Source: Amanita rubescens (Eukaryota > Basidiomycota > Agaricomycetes > Agaricales > Amanitaceae). From it: 64,000 nucleotides of DNA. The stretch lies in the NCBI GenBank assembly GCA_015039365.1, contig WION01000293.1, positions 1-64,000 on the forward strand. The letters are read 5' to 3'. Positions 11,666 through 22,513 of the stretch are shown here, in pieces (the stretch's first letter is position 1; each line of letters starts with the position of its first letter). The notes below the pieces were generated by a model, which was not told the origin of the DNA, searched no databases, and worked only from the letters and a program-made list of their open reading frames with translations. Made by a program: the position numbers and the translations under genes.

Positions 11666-12940
11666 TTACTGTGGGTCTTCAACCTCAGTATCATCAGGAA
11701 CACTACCCACAGCATTAACTCTGGAGTCATCAAGACAAGTACTAGTACAGGTATTCTTCCCTGATGCTTCTAGGGCTTCCCAGTTAAGGACGTCCAACTT
11801 CGTGGAATATACTAATTTGTTCAGCTTCAAATCATCTGGGACTGCTCCGGCGAGTTGATTAATTGTGACTTTAAAACGATATATCTCGTCTGCGACCTCT
11901 TCACGCGCATCAATATTATCGTCGAGGTCTAGCCAACACACCTCGAAACCGCGATCGGCAAACGGGAGCGCGTGAGAACCACCAAAGTCCCAGTCGAGGA
12001 ATGACTCTGGCGGAATTAACTTTAGAGAGAAAGCCGAACATGCCTCACTATGACGTTCCGCCAAATCGCCGTGCCGCAACATGAAGGGGTACTCGCAGTT
12101 GTATGGATGAGCTATAAAATCGTGCCTCTTGCTCTTCACGCGCTCGAATGCCTCTTCAGGCGTCAAGTTGGAAAGCCCATTACTTATCTCCCGTCTGAAT
12201 TCTGTTTCGTGAGCTGAGAGTGTGCCCTTGTGCAACAGTTGATCCATGTAGTGGAAATCGCGGTCAAAGACAGACTGAACGTATTCTTGCACAGAGCCGT
12301 ACCTGTGTGGAATGTGGGCATGTATTGCAGATGAACGAGGGTCCAATGTTGTAAAGACCGAGGCTTTCGACAACCCCCTTAGTATACGATATTCAGCTTC
12401 TGGGAATCACGTAGTCCAGGTCAGGCTTACTCTACCATTGGTAACGTCCACACCATACATGCGGAGCCGTCTGGGCTGATTCCACCAATCATACTAAAGG
12501 CCGTTTTTGTCCTCATCGTATGCATTATCTGCGACTTGGCTGGCCATATTATATTTTTCTTCCGCTGGGAGATCCATCCACACTTCGCTCAAACTATCTC
12601 CGTCGATATACTCCATGACTATAAATTCAGATCCATGTGTGCAGCTATAAGCGTAGATGGCTGGAGTGGGTATGTTGAGATCGGCGATGGCGAGATGACA
12701 TTTGGATTGATTGGAAAGCGCAGGATAAAGGGAAAAGGTCGGTTAGGTTCACCTGTATCAAGGTTAAGAATGTGTATATAATTGTATCCCCCTTCGATAA
12801 CATCAGTTCCTTGGACTCTAGAGACGAGCTTCGAGGACAGAATTTCGGCAGGACTTGATACGGAGGCGAAGAAATTCCTAGCTGATTCTGGGATGTTGGC
12901 TGGTACATAATGGGGGTGACGTGAGTTGAACATGTTAATT
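11666..12940 (-). pseudogene. APH-family phosphotransferase pseudogene
   Basis: Fragments of a fungal aminoglycoside-phosphotransferase-like kinase lie in order but in different frames. They are the N-lobe strand FILRFPI (about 12700), IPTPAIYAYS and VMEYIDGDSLSEVW (12660-12555), MIGGISPDGSACMV (12500-12450), then a longer open block from 12373 to 11666 with RHGDL and SFLDWDFGGSHALPFADRG. At least three frame changes separate these blocks. The Brenner motif HGDxxxxN is damaged: HGDLAERH replaces the expected HGDL-GRN, and the NVIV strand survives only in another frame. The gene cannot make an active kinase. Confidence 0.8.
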
Positions 12941-13059
12941 CTTTGATTTGGAGGATGTCGTCCTTTGCATAGTTCACATGTTCGATGACTGTGTTATGAC
13001 CGATTGTCAGTGAGCAAGAGCAATAAAGGAGACGCGTTATGGTCGCGCGCCTGTCTCTT

Positions 13060-13262
13060 TACTATGATTCAAACACCCCTAACTGCATCAGCACGCCTAC
13101 GCCCAACCTTCCAGATGCTGTGATACTTGATCTCGTACTTGACGACTTTTTCTCGTCCGACATGCTTCGTGCCCTGAATACGTTCCAGAAAGAGACGGTG
13201 TATAACAATGCTGATGTTAGGAAGTACAGCCCTGTGTTGGTAAATGAGGTATGAGGTCTTTA
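13060..13262 (+). pseudogene. truncated duplicate of the metallophosphatase C-terminus
   Basis: About 200 bp matches 11264-11465 at an estimated 80-85% identity by eye, same strand, 1.8 kb downstream. It encodes the block [18 protein letters not shown] through [13 protein letters not shown] and then stops where the first copy reads on as [11 protein letters not shown]. Unlike the first copy it lacks the extra A after TTTTTCTC, so it stays in the family reading frame. No upstream domain is present, so it is a fragment. Confidence 0.8.
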
Positions 13263-13468
13263 TGCTCAGATGTGTATGCTATGCGATGTGACCATAACCG
13301 TCAAATGCCAGTGGCGGTGACGTATTGCTGTTGAGTCCGCCTCACGCGCAAACTTATATGGAAGTTCCCGAGGACCTACCCATACCTATATCAGATTGTT
13401 CTTGCGTTCCATCCTGGCATCCCTCATATTCTATCCCACTACTTGAAGCTCCTTTTGTTATTCTAGTT

Positions 13469-15943
13469 ATGGCAGATACCCCTACTTCACGCCCGTCAGT
13501 GCGTTCATTTGGCAGTATGTCAAAACACACATCACATTCTCGATTTCCACTACCGGATCTGATTCGCCATTCGTACGCAACAGATGTAGATAGGGGGACT
13601 ACCGCTTTGCTCAAGGAACGAGCCAAATGCCCTTATTTTCGTATCCTTATCATAGGAAGGGCCAACTCTGGCAAGACAACGATCCTCGAGAAGGTCTGCG
13701 GCGTAGCGAGGGGAGCGGCGCGCGTTACATATGACCAGGATGGTGTTGAAATTGGAGCCAAATCCGGGAAATCGGGGCCGAGGCTACTTTCACGCGTAAG
13801 GCAGAGGTTAGGAAGGCGGAAGTCGAGCCGGGCGGGGCCATCTCCACCGCAGGTGACGCCCGGCCCGGCGACGTCGTCGATAGAGGTAAATCAATTATAA
13901 CGGCCTATGGTAATTCCGCTAATGTGCAACTCTTCAGCGAGGTGTGCATGATATCGAGCATCAAATCATATATCCTGGAAGCAACTTTATTTTCCACGAT
14001 TCTCCAGGATTTGAATCTGGTGGGAACAAGGAGATAGAGAGTGTCTGGAAATTCATTGAAAAGTGGTCCAATACTGCCGATCCGAGTGAGCAGTTACATG
14101 CAATATGGTATCTATCTTTAGTTTCCGTAAATACGTTGGCTGACCATTCTTTTGCAGGTACTGTATACCCATGGACAGCCCTCGTCCCCTGCTAGATGCA
14201 GAACTCCAGTTCTTTGTAAAGGGCACAGGAAAAGGTAAGTTCCTACATTAATCAAGTCATGGAATATTTGCAAGCATACTGGCTTCTGTCCATGCTCCTA
14301 TCCCATTAACTATAAATCCAAAAAAAATAATACAGTGCACTGATTTTCACAGTTCCTTTAGTGACTATATTCACCAAATTTGATGCTCAAATAATCCAAG
14401 AATATGGAAAATTGGATGATTTGGGAGTTATTGATGATAAGTGGGCACAGGCTAGGAAAAATGCTGAAAAGGTCTATAAGGAAGTTTATGTCTCTAAGGT
14501 TCAAGAGACTGCACATCCTCCAAAGGGATGTGTGGTATTGGAAGGTGAGAATAACACTTGTTTCTGATTGGGTCAAGAGAAGAAAATATTACTTGGCAGA
14601 TATGGACCTACAAGAGACAAATTGTCCTGAATTATCAGAGAAAACTGCTAATGCAATTGATGATCCTAATCTACATCAACTCTTTGTCTCAACACAAATG
14701 AACAACCCTGATCTTTGCATTAAGTCTGCACTTCAGTGAGAATTGCATTTGGAATGCCAACCTAAAATATTGATATATTCCAGGGATATATTGAACAAAC
14801 ATCAACCCTCATGGCATGAAGTAATTGCCATCATTATTGGGTATTTACCACATTTCTGGGTAAGTTTGCAGAACACTTTGGCATGAGTAGATGTTAAGCC
14901 AAGAACAGATTCAAAAAGAGGTAGGCTTTATTTCTTTACCAAGAACTAGCAATGGATAATACTGCAATAGAGTGTATGTGTATCAATTTCATGCTTTGTG
15001 GCAAACTATGATTAAATAGGATGATAAACAGGATGTGGTATGTGGCCTTGTATTTGTTTTTTCAAATCGCTATCATATAATTTCGTGTTAAACAGTATGA
15101 TACACCAAATGTAAGTAATAATAATAATAAATTTTGCAACCAAATCTGATGTGATGAATAACAGTGGGCAAGTGGCAACAAAATCATGTTCTGCACATGC
15201 TCTGATTTTATAATCAACAGATAGTAAGTGATACCCCATTTCTTTCCTGGGTAGATCCATATCATTGTGATCAACAGAATGTGAGTGCTCTTGCCCTTGT
15301 TCATGTTAGGTCTTACTTATTCCTAATAGGAAGTGAGTTTTATCACATCTCCCTGGCAAGTGTATTTGTCCATGCTTTATCCCTTAACCTACAGTATGTA
15401 AGTTGCACCACATTTTTTTGGATGTTCTTGTTGTATAACATCCCATGGATCACAGGCAGTGAGTACTCATCTGTCAAGTAGTTTCACTGTATCTCATTTA
15501 CTTACAGGATGTGAGTGGTATTCTTTTCATTCAATAACTGCAGATGTTCATAAATTTCAATAGCATGTAAGTGAACACAAATTTCTTCTCTCATTGTATT
15601 TTCAATGCTACAACCATACCCAGCTTGTAAGACACCATTTTACATGTTTCATAGGTTTTCTAATTTTTTCTAGGTGAGCACTGATAGTGACAATGATAAA
15701 TGTACTAACATACATTTTAGATTGTATGTGGCCAGTCCATAGTCCAATGAAGTGTATATTTTCATGCACTCATTATTAGCATCAAGTCCCCCTTCTTTTT
15801 GGAGAATATACAGACAACTTTTGCATAAATGTGAGTGCATATCTTTATTTCTATGGTACACTTTTGACATTGATGTAACCAGCCAACAGGATGCCAAGTC
15901 TTATTTGGTATTATATCCTGCTTTCTTTACTTTCATGAATTAA
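13469..15943 (+). CDS. P-loop GTPase with at least 22 exons, including single-codon exons
   Basis: The first six exons (13469-13885, 13938-14107, 14158-14234, 14353-14544, 14600-14735, 14784-14859) encode a GTP-binding domain: G1 GRANSGKTT (about residues 65-73), G3 HDSPGFESGG, G4 TKFD. The middle block with PELSEKTA and LFVSTQMNN is typical of the large Agaricomycete P-loop family of unknown role. The frame then continues through 14909-14920, 14971-14973, 15020-15037, 15096-15110 and ten 3-nt exons up to 15723. Exon 15780-15830 (HQVPLLFGEYTDNFCIN) and 15890-15943 follow, with a stop at TAA 15941. Summed exon length is 1251 nt, divisible by three. From intron 3 onward the DNA is CpG-poor, unlike exons 1-3. 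An upstream in-frame ATG at 13325 is possible. Confidence 0.7.
14860..15779 (+). other. array of micro-exons and short introns inside the GTPase gene
   Basis: Successive acceptor-NNN-donor modules occur every 50-65 nt. The 3-nt exons are AGT 14971, TGG 15165, ATA 15221, AAT 15278, GAA 15330, TAT 15395, GCA 15456, GAT 15508, CAT 15564, CTT 15624 and ATT 15721. Slightly longer exons lie at 14909-14920, 15020-15037 and 15096-15110. Every 3-nt exon is followed by GTRAGT or a close variant, except TGG, which is followed by the GC donor GCAAGT. Introns are 46-62 nt. At 15673/15674 an acceptor abuts a donor (TAG followed by GTGAGC) with no exon between. The ten codons from 15165 read W-I-N-E-Y-A-D-H-L-I. 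Confidence 0.65.
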
Positions 15944-16162
15944 CATTTCAAAGCAATTATCGTCATTGCCAAACAACCACTGATCAGTGCCATGGTTAAG
16001 AAGCCAGCCACTGGTAGATCACTGACAGAGACTTTAGACCAATTCAAGAGAAAGAGACATGTGGAGAAATTGAAGTCTCAAATTACTTCTACATCTCTGC
16101 CCTCTAATTCTGGAGAATTGTTAACATTCCTGCATGAACAGATTACCAGCTTCAGTTTCTAA
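15944..16162 (+). pseudogene. in-frame continuation of the GTPase after a stop codon
   Basis: After TAA 15941-15943 the same frame stays open for 72 codons to TAA 16160. It reads HFKAIIVIAKQPLIS, then a basic stretch and LLTFLHEQITSFSF, which resembles the C-terminal tail of this GTPase family. A 46-nt intron-like segment at 15908-15953 could remove the stop, but it shifts the frame. The simplest reading is a nonsense mutation that trims the tail. Confidence 0.5.
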
Positions 16163-17676
16163 AAGTATGAAGTTCACTCTCTGCATATCACTCATGTCCA
16201 TTCATATCTGCCGCAGTTTCCAGCATACACAACTTCCCGAGACTGTCTGATTTGCCTGTTTGAGGCTTCAATTTTTTGTCTCATTGTTGTATAGTATCAT
16301 GTATAGTACATCTAGGGTATATTCCACTTTGCTAGTTCCCTCCTTACCGGTGTCTAGATTCTTGTCAGAATCAAGTTTATTGTGACCTTTTCTATTAGAT
16401 TCTGTTGAAGCAGCTATGTACATGTATTAGCATAGTCATAAATAGTACATCTGCAACATGGTATGGGTCTAACACCACTAACGATCTCAAACACGGTGAA
16501 GGCTTGTCCCAGTCCAGCCAGAGCACTGTCTGCGCATACCGCAATGCACCCACACCTCACTGATGCCCCTCTAAATTTCAGCTTTTCAAATTTGTTGAGC
16601 CGCATACAATTGAGCCGGTTTCCCATTGAAGAAAGAGATGATGCATGTCAATACTTGGAGGACTTTGACGGCTTGCGCTTGGCGAAAGGTTCTACTTTAC
16701 GATTTTGGTTGAAGGAGGTTGATTACGAACTCATGGGGGAGAGAGCGGAAACCAATCGCAAGCCTCTCCAATATAGAATTGTTCAACGGTGGCAAAGGAC
16801 GTGCAAGCGGTCGAAGCACCTGTATCATATACACTGGACGACGTCTACAACAGGTATGTGGAGATAAAAATCCTTTTCACGCCGGTGTGAAGGCGAAGAA
16901 TTGTGAGACTAGCGGGTCAGCGGGATGAGAGTTCGTCAGGTTAGGCCTGTAGGGAGTTGTGAGGAAGCTGCCATGACTGGTCGTAATGTCCATCTTGAAC
17001 TTTAGTGATCGATATGAATCCCCAAGTGCATGCGAACTGCCGCGATTGAGCTTTCTATACGTGCTAGGAGCAAGGACCGTGGTTGAAGCTGTTCGTGGTG
17101 GGCAGTTCCAACCGGCAAAGCGAATAACGGCGCAGCACAGCCATTTGCAGCACATATGGCTACCGACATGGATCTATAGTTGAGGAATGCCATTAGTACT
17201 AGTACGCAAGCGGTTGAATTGGCGAGACCGTTTGTGCGATCTGATTCAAGACAACAGCTATGCCTATCTCGGTCGCTTGGGCTTCTAGTCCTAGCTCGGC
17301 CGTTCGACGGCTTCGGAATCGTGGAGTCAGCGGTTTCTGCCTGTGAAATATACCGCAGTGACATAATGTATGTTGAGTCTCCGACATGAATTCAGATGCC
17401 ACAACGTTCTGCGAGACTGTCCACCTGGTATATAAACATCGCCATGGAACAGAAGTGAAGATAGTCGCTTGACAGATCTGAGATTCAAGAACAATGGTGT
17501 TGTTGCATTATTATCGAAGAAAGAAGAAGTTCCCGAGGAAATTATTCCCATGCAGAGTTGCACCCAATTATACACCGCCTCATGTCCTGGCAGAAGCATG
17601 TACTTAACGGGCAACTCAATGGGCGTCTCTATTCCCCTCTTATCCGCAGCCTCATCTCCAGTGGCGTACCGGTACA
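16163..17676. other. 1.5 kb without a confident gene
   Basis: CpG-poor to about 16440, normal after that. A plus-strand frame (16463-16867) contains a plausible segment around LRFWLKEVDYELMGE. A short exon-like stretch near 16803-16852 (APVSYTLDDVYNR) precedes a GTATGT donor. I could not join these into a protein or recognise a family. Antisense frames at 17677-17327 and 17364-17002 look like chance. Confidence 0.25.
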
Positions 17677-18723
17677 ATGACCGTGCAAGATACTAAGTCA
17701 CCTGTAGCCTCTCTCAAGACTCAAATCGAGCAGGCTACTCAGGCGATGAGCCTAATCTCAGTACGTCTATCCCAGAAGAGTTTATCACGCGCTTTCTGAT
17801 GCTTTGTGGTTCCTTAGAACACTATCAATCAATTTCACGGCAAAATGACTGATGATGGCCAAGGCCTCCATCCGGAGATTCAGATGTACGTCTGACGACA
17901 TCGCTTTCATAATTTTACGTGAAGAACGCTCTTGTTAGGCTTTATGATGAGATGCAAGCACGAGAAATCGACCACGGAACTGAGTTGAGCAACATCGACT
18001 GTTCGTCATTTCGTTGAACTGTATCAGATAGCGTACCAGCCTAATGTATCTCATCCAGCCTTAGTGGAAAAGTTCGTCAAACAAGGCGTTTATGAAGGTC
18101 TTGAAGGAATAAGTAAGGAAGAATCTCATGGACTGTGCTGTTGCTGAATCTGGATCTCAGTCAAGCCGGAAATGATTGATGCCATAGTGCAACAACGAGT
18201 GGCGGAGGAATTGAAATCTCACATGTCCCAGAAGCTACTGCAGGAACTGGAGGAAATACACAAGGAGATTGAACAAGTCAAACTTGAACTATATAATTCG
18301 TATGTCTCTTCGCTTGGTACAGTAATCGGATTCTCATATTTTCCTTAGTGAATCTCGTCGTCAAAATGCATCTCTTAAATTCGGTAGCTCTACTAGGGTG
18401 GTGTTGAATCCGATAAAGAAAACGGATGGTAATGTAAGCAATCATTTTCCTAAAACCCTGGGAGACCTGTCCCGTCTAGATGGTCAGTTTTGCAGAGGAT
18501 GGAAATTTCGCGTATAATCTGATCTTAATCAGGGGGTACCGTATCGTTGCTGATGATTGACTATGAAATGTCTTCTCCAGAAGACCCAATGCCCCTAGGC
18601 CTGAATCGATTTATACAATTCTGTGGTGTAAGGTACCAAAAAGTGTTCTGTTTTCCTGGACCGTCAGTTAAGCATGCTGACGATGTTTTACAGGTAGAGG
18701 ATCCTGATAGCTCACCTGGCTGA
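17677..18723 (+). CDS. coiled-coil protein of unknown function, 221 aa
   Basis: Eight exons (17677-17760, 17818-17885, 17939-18000, 18059-18112, 18161-18299, 18349-18482, 18533-18627, 18694-18723) sum to 666 nt, divisible by three, with every junction consistent. The product is hydrophilic, with a helix rich in E/K/Q (about residues 97-130, ELEEIHKEIEQVKLEL) likely to form a coiled coil. It ends FIQFCGVEDPDSSPG. No catalytic motif or membrane segment is visible. Two introns use less common donors, GTTCGT and GTCAGT. I do not recognise it beyond a probable conserved fungal protein. Confidence 0.72.
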
Positions 18724-19052
18724 TGTATATTTTTCCGTAACGTGTGCTATAGTATTACCAGAAAAAATGTTTTATTTCCAAACCAGCGACCTTGGTTATG
18801 ACAGGTATCCATTACAGTCCCGGCACGCTGACCGGATTATTCCAGTCCCGACACAAGACAAATCCGGCAAGCGGATTACGTTTCCGTGCTCGGCACCCAA
18901 AACGGAGAGCCTACGGTAACGGATTACTCATGCCCGACTCCAATCGTCCTTTATTCCGCTACAATACACTCGCAGTCTCGTTATGAAAGGGTAAGACAGA
19001 TACTGCCTCTAGTCTTCTCTGTTTCACGGGAATTTCTTCTAGCCATGTTAAT
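18724..19052. other. intergenic, possible upstream exon of the Nudix gene
   Basis: The sequence immediately before the Nudix frame has a TTCTTCTAG acceptor-like site at about 19041. The frame reads VNMYGGSPLNRLSWLR across it, so a short 5' exon is probable here, but I could not place its ATG. A plus-strand stretch with SRHADRIIPVPTQD (about 18810-18860) is unexplained. Confidence 0.3.
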
Positions 19053-20631
19053 ATGTACGGGGGATCTCCCCTCAATCGTCTCTCTTGGCTCCGACCATCC
19101 CACACTTTCTTGAATGCCATTATATCCCAGCATACCACTAGATGGCTCTTATTCAATGGCGGAAAGCCGCTCACCATCCCGGAATCATCTGAAATCTCAA
19201 AGCCAGCTATTGCGTTGTTGACTACGAAGGATATGAGGCCACTACTCGGACCGGAACCCTATTTTGGGCAAGGCAAGGAGCAGGGAGAGATATCACCACA
19301 GCCTATTGAATCGTTGGGTCGTTCACCACTCGACGCAGCGCGACATCATGGCAAACCCGTTGTCTTCCTTGGAGTACTTGAACGGGATGTTGTCAGCTCG
19401 CCGCTCCTCCAGGACATCCTCAAAGAACCCACGCTCGGTGTTTCCAGACTTGGTGGAACGCCCTACTTTGCCATGGAGGTTTCGGACCTAGATCTGTCTG
19501 ATGAAGACATTGACGGCTTCCTCAAAGGTACTGATCCTGGGCAACAAGGCCTTCAACTGACATGGATGGAGCCGAGGGGTCTTTCTCTCTCACTGGAATT
19601 GGAGATGGCAAGCATATTCGCCGTGGCTAGGACAATGGTGGATTGGAATTCCAAATCCAAGGCAAGCCGTTTACATGACCAGCATTGTATCCCTAGCCTG
19701 ACTTTTAAAGTATTGTCCGGCTTGCGGATCCAAAACATACTCTCAATGGGGCGGATGGAAAATGTCTTGCAGTTCACTGCTGCCTTGGACAGATAATACC
19801 AATCGTAAACCATGTCTGACTGTGTGAGTGCAATACTGGATTTGTTGCATGATTTGCGAATACTGAGAGATACTTTAGCAAGGGGTTGCATAATTTTACT
19901 CACCCACGCACTGATGGTGTCGCCATCATGGTCACCGTCGATGAAACCGGTGACAAGATACTCTTAGGCAGAGGCGTAGGTGCCTCAGCGTATATGCAAT
20001 GCCTGGTTTTTTAATTCCCTTTTTAGAAAAAGTTTGTCGCGAATTTTTATTCCGCGATGGCGGGTTTTATTGAGCCAGGCGAAACTTTTGAAGATGCGGT
20101 GAAGAGAGAAATGTGGGAAGAAGCAGGAGTTGACGTCTACGACATACAATACCACTCCGGGCAGCCTTGGGTATGTCATTTTGTCCTTGAACCAGATATT
20201 ATTTGACTGGGATCTTCTAGCCTTTCCCTGCGAACATAATGCTCGGCTTTTACGCCCGCGCAGATTCGAAGCAACCAATACGAATTGATATAGATAACGA
20301 ATTAATGGGTTCGTAAACTTTTAACAAAAAATTATAGGCACGAAACTTATCCTCTGCTTTAGACGCTCGCTGGTTCACTCGTGAAGAGGTTCTAGCCATT
20401 CTGCACAGAAAAACCGGTTCATTTCTCTCGAAAAGCGACTATGAAGGAGCAGCGGATAAATCCTTCCTTAATACCATCGCTTCACAATCAACTGCAGTAG
20501 AAGAACAAGTCAAATTTGCTCCAACCACAGCAATTGCGGGTGTTTTGATCGCAGACTGGGCAGAGGGCAAAGTTAGCTTCCCCCCCAAAGAGGACAGTAG
20601 TTCAGCCCGTCGCCTGGCAGGCTATCTATAG
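19053..20631 (+). CDS. NPY1: NADH pyrophosphatase (NUDT12/Npy1 type Nudix hydrolase)
   Basis: The N-terminal domain (SPLNRLSWLR, RPLLGPEPYFGQG) is followed by a zinc ribbon, of which CPAC is visible near 19715. The signature KGLHNFTHPRTD leads to the Nudix box GFIEPGETFEDAVKREMWEEAG (20063-20128, written in two parts on two exons' worth of frame). The SQPWPF-type motif (SGQPW then PFPANIMLGFYA) is the NADH-pyrophosphatase marker after the Nudix box. The enzyme splits NAD(P)H to NMNH and AMP and is often peroxisomal. The gene needs an intron at about 19659-19692 before the zinc ribbon and others near 19830, 19965, 20170 and 20310. It ends ARRLAGYL without an obvious PTS1. Confidence 0.9.
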
Positions 20632-20670
20632 TCTATTACTCAGGAATAGTGCAGATATACCAAACAACAC

Positions 20671-20784
20671 ACACATATATAATATGAACCCGCAATGATT
20701 GGCAATGTGTAGTGGTACGATAGCATGCGCAATGACAATAAACAATAGAATATCAAAAAGCTATGACGAAAAGCAAGTTTCGTC
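20671..20784. repeat. 3'-UTR-like direct repeat, copy A
   Basis: About 110 bp nearly identical to 22514-22626, same orientation. A 39-nt core (20716-20754) is identical to 22568-22606. It lies just downstream of the Nudix gene stop. Confidence 0.85.
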
Positions 20785-21529
20785 GGGCAATGGTACCAAT
20801 TCTTTGCCATTGGACAAGAATAAGTGATCACCAGCGATCCCTCATAAACACCCTGTATTATCATATATCATGAATCACCGTGAACGCGTCGTGATCAAAA
20901 TATTGCTTCTATTGCTCATTTCATCATGAACCATCGTGATCATCAGTGTACCACGATGAACAGAAGTCATGATCACTCGTGGTTCATTTGTGGTCATCGG
21001 CCATCATTATTTATGGGACGGCCGCCTACATCCCAGCCCGGTTCCTGTTGGAAATTAAATGGCCCCAGGGTGTCGGGTGAAGTTGGAAATGGCGAAGGTG
21101 GCGAAGGGGAAGGGAAGGTGTGGGCAATGGCTGAAATCTGGGAACTGGGTTGTTCACTTGATTCAGCGTCCGGAGTCTCCGAGCAAGACTGAAAGCACTG
21201 GCGCCGCCATCATTGGATGACGTGCACTAGGCGCTAGGCGCAACTTGTCGACTCGAAACGGCCAGCTCTGCTGCTAAGGGTGCAATTTTCGTTGTCGTGA
21301 TGCTCTCCTCGCGCGCAACGTTGACGTGTGAGAGTTTGAAGACGCATTCATGCGCGCTCCGATATTGGCTGGACCTTGCTGGGCCTCAGCCTTATGCCAA
21401 CTGCAATCTTCATACCTTCTCCCAGTTCTCACTCACAAATCGTATGATATCAGACTCAGCGCTGCTTCGGCACTTTCGTCTATAATTATCAGTTAGTTTT
21501 AAAAAAAAATTAAAAAAAGGCAGACAGGG
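20785..21529. other. intergenic with imperfect inverted repeats
   Basis: The segment 20870-21010 contains repeated and inverted TGATCACGATGGTTCATGA-like words that could fold into hairpins. The rest shows no convincing exon. It ends at 21499-21520 in an A-rich homopolymer tract that borders the APH relic. Confidence 0.4.
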
Positions 21530-22320
21530 GCCTACATGGTCCTCGATCTAAGTCGAGCTGTGATCTCCTACCATACCATAGAAGCAGAGTTGTATCTGGA
21601 CCGACGCAGAAACGCTTGTGATGCTCGGCCCAGTAGGCCCAGAGGCGCTCCCGGCCACGTTCACCAAGTCATCGGTATAGTACAGGCCTCCGCCAACCGG
21701 GAAAGCAATCGACATCACCCCCGACTCAAGTGTAGCAAGTCGCCGTGACATTGGAATAATTTCCCTTTCCCCTAGGTCAAACCATGTGTCGGTGCCTGGT
21801 ACGGATTCCATAGAGATACACTCGGTCCCTGCCGCGTCGTTCGGCGCAGGCAAGTATATATATACATCAGGTATAGACAGCCCAAAGGAACGGAGTAAGG
21901 CCATGGTAGCCACTGAGCTAACGACAGCAAAGTGCTTAGGAACCGTAGCCGGGTACGGGATGCGCGCTACCGTTCGGAAGGTACGGTTAAACCCACCCTC
22001 GGCTAGTTTTCCAGGCAGACGATATCATCAAGATTCTGATTGACGGACTCCGCTGCGAGGTTAGACATATGCCCCAAGAATACCGTGTATTCAAAACGGT
22101 CGCTATGAAGATGCACCATGATAGAGAACGCGCGATGTGGCGGCCAACGGGTCGAGAGTAGAAGGGAATGTGAAATAAACGCAGTGGGGAGCAAGGACGG
22201 CGCAGAGACAGCCAGACTGGAACTGCCGTTAGGTCGAAGACGAGCCTCGCGCTCCCAAGACAGGGCATGCCAAAGAGAGAGAGGCCGCATTTTGTAATCC
22301 CAATCAGTACGGTCAATGAC
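21530..22320 (-). pseudogene. second APH-family phosphotransferase relic, truncated
   Basis: In order on the minus strand: LAAESVNQNLDDIVCLE (about 22060-22010), then after a one-base frame loss KLAEGGFNRTF, ARIPYPATVPKHF, VATMALLRSFGLSIPDVY and FPVGGGLYYTDDLV. After another frame change comes RFCVGPDTTLLLWYGRRS, ending at about 21540. The alignment stops at a poly-A/T tract; the HGDxxxxN catalytic half is absent. It belongs to a different APH subfamily from the relic at 11.7-12.9 kb. Confidence 0.78.
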
Positions 22321-22513
22321 CGTTAAGGAAAAGTCAGCCGTCGGTTACGACTTGGTCATCCGGTCATGACTTTTTGGTAACTTGACCACAACACAGCCAC
22401 TGGTTCAACGTAGTGCGCAGCAGTAATCACCGCACGTAACCTCGAGCTCAGGAATACCGTCACCCCCAGATAGAGAAATCGTTATAACAGCATTGAAAGT
22501 GTGATGTTCTACA
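22321..22513. other. short intergenic segment
   Basis: Contains GGTCAATGACCGTTAAG and other short palindromic words; no exon seen. Confidence 0.3.

Noticed and set aside
15165..15223. Reading TGG through to ATA as one 59-nt exon instead of a GC-AG intron
   Set aside because: It is open, but 59 nt would shift the frame against the following phase-0 codons; the GC donor GCAAGT fits the array pattern.
16463..16867. 134-residue plus-strand frame as a gene
   Set aside because: Could not be extended by splicing and shows no recognisable family.
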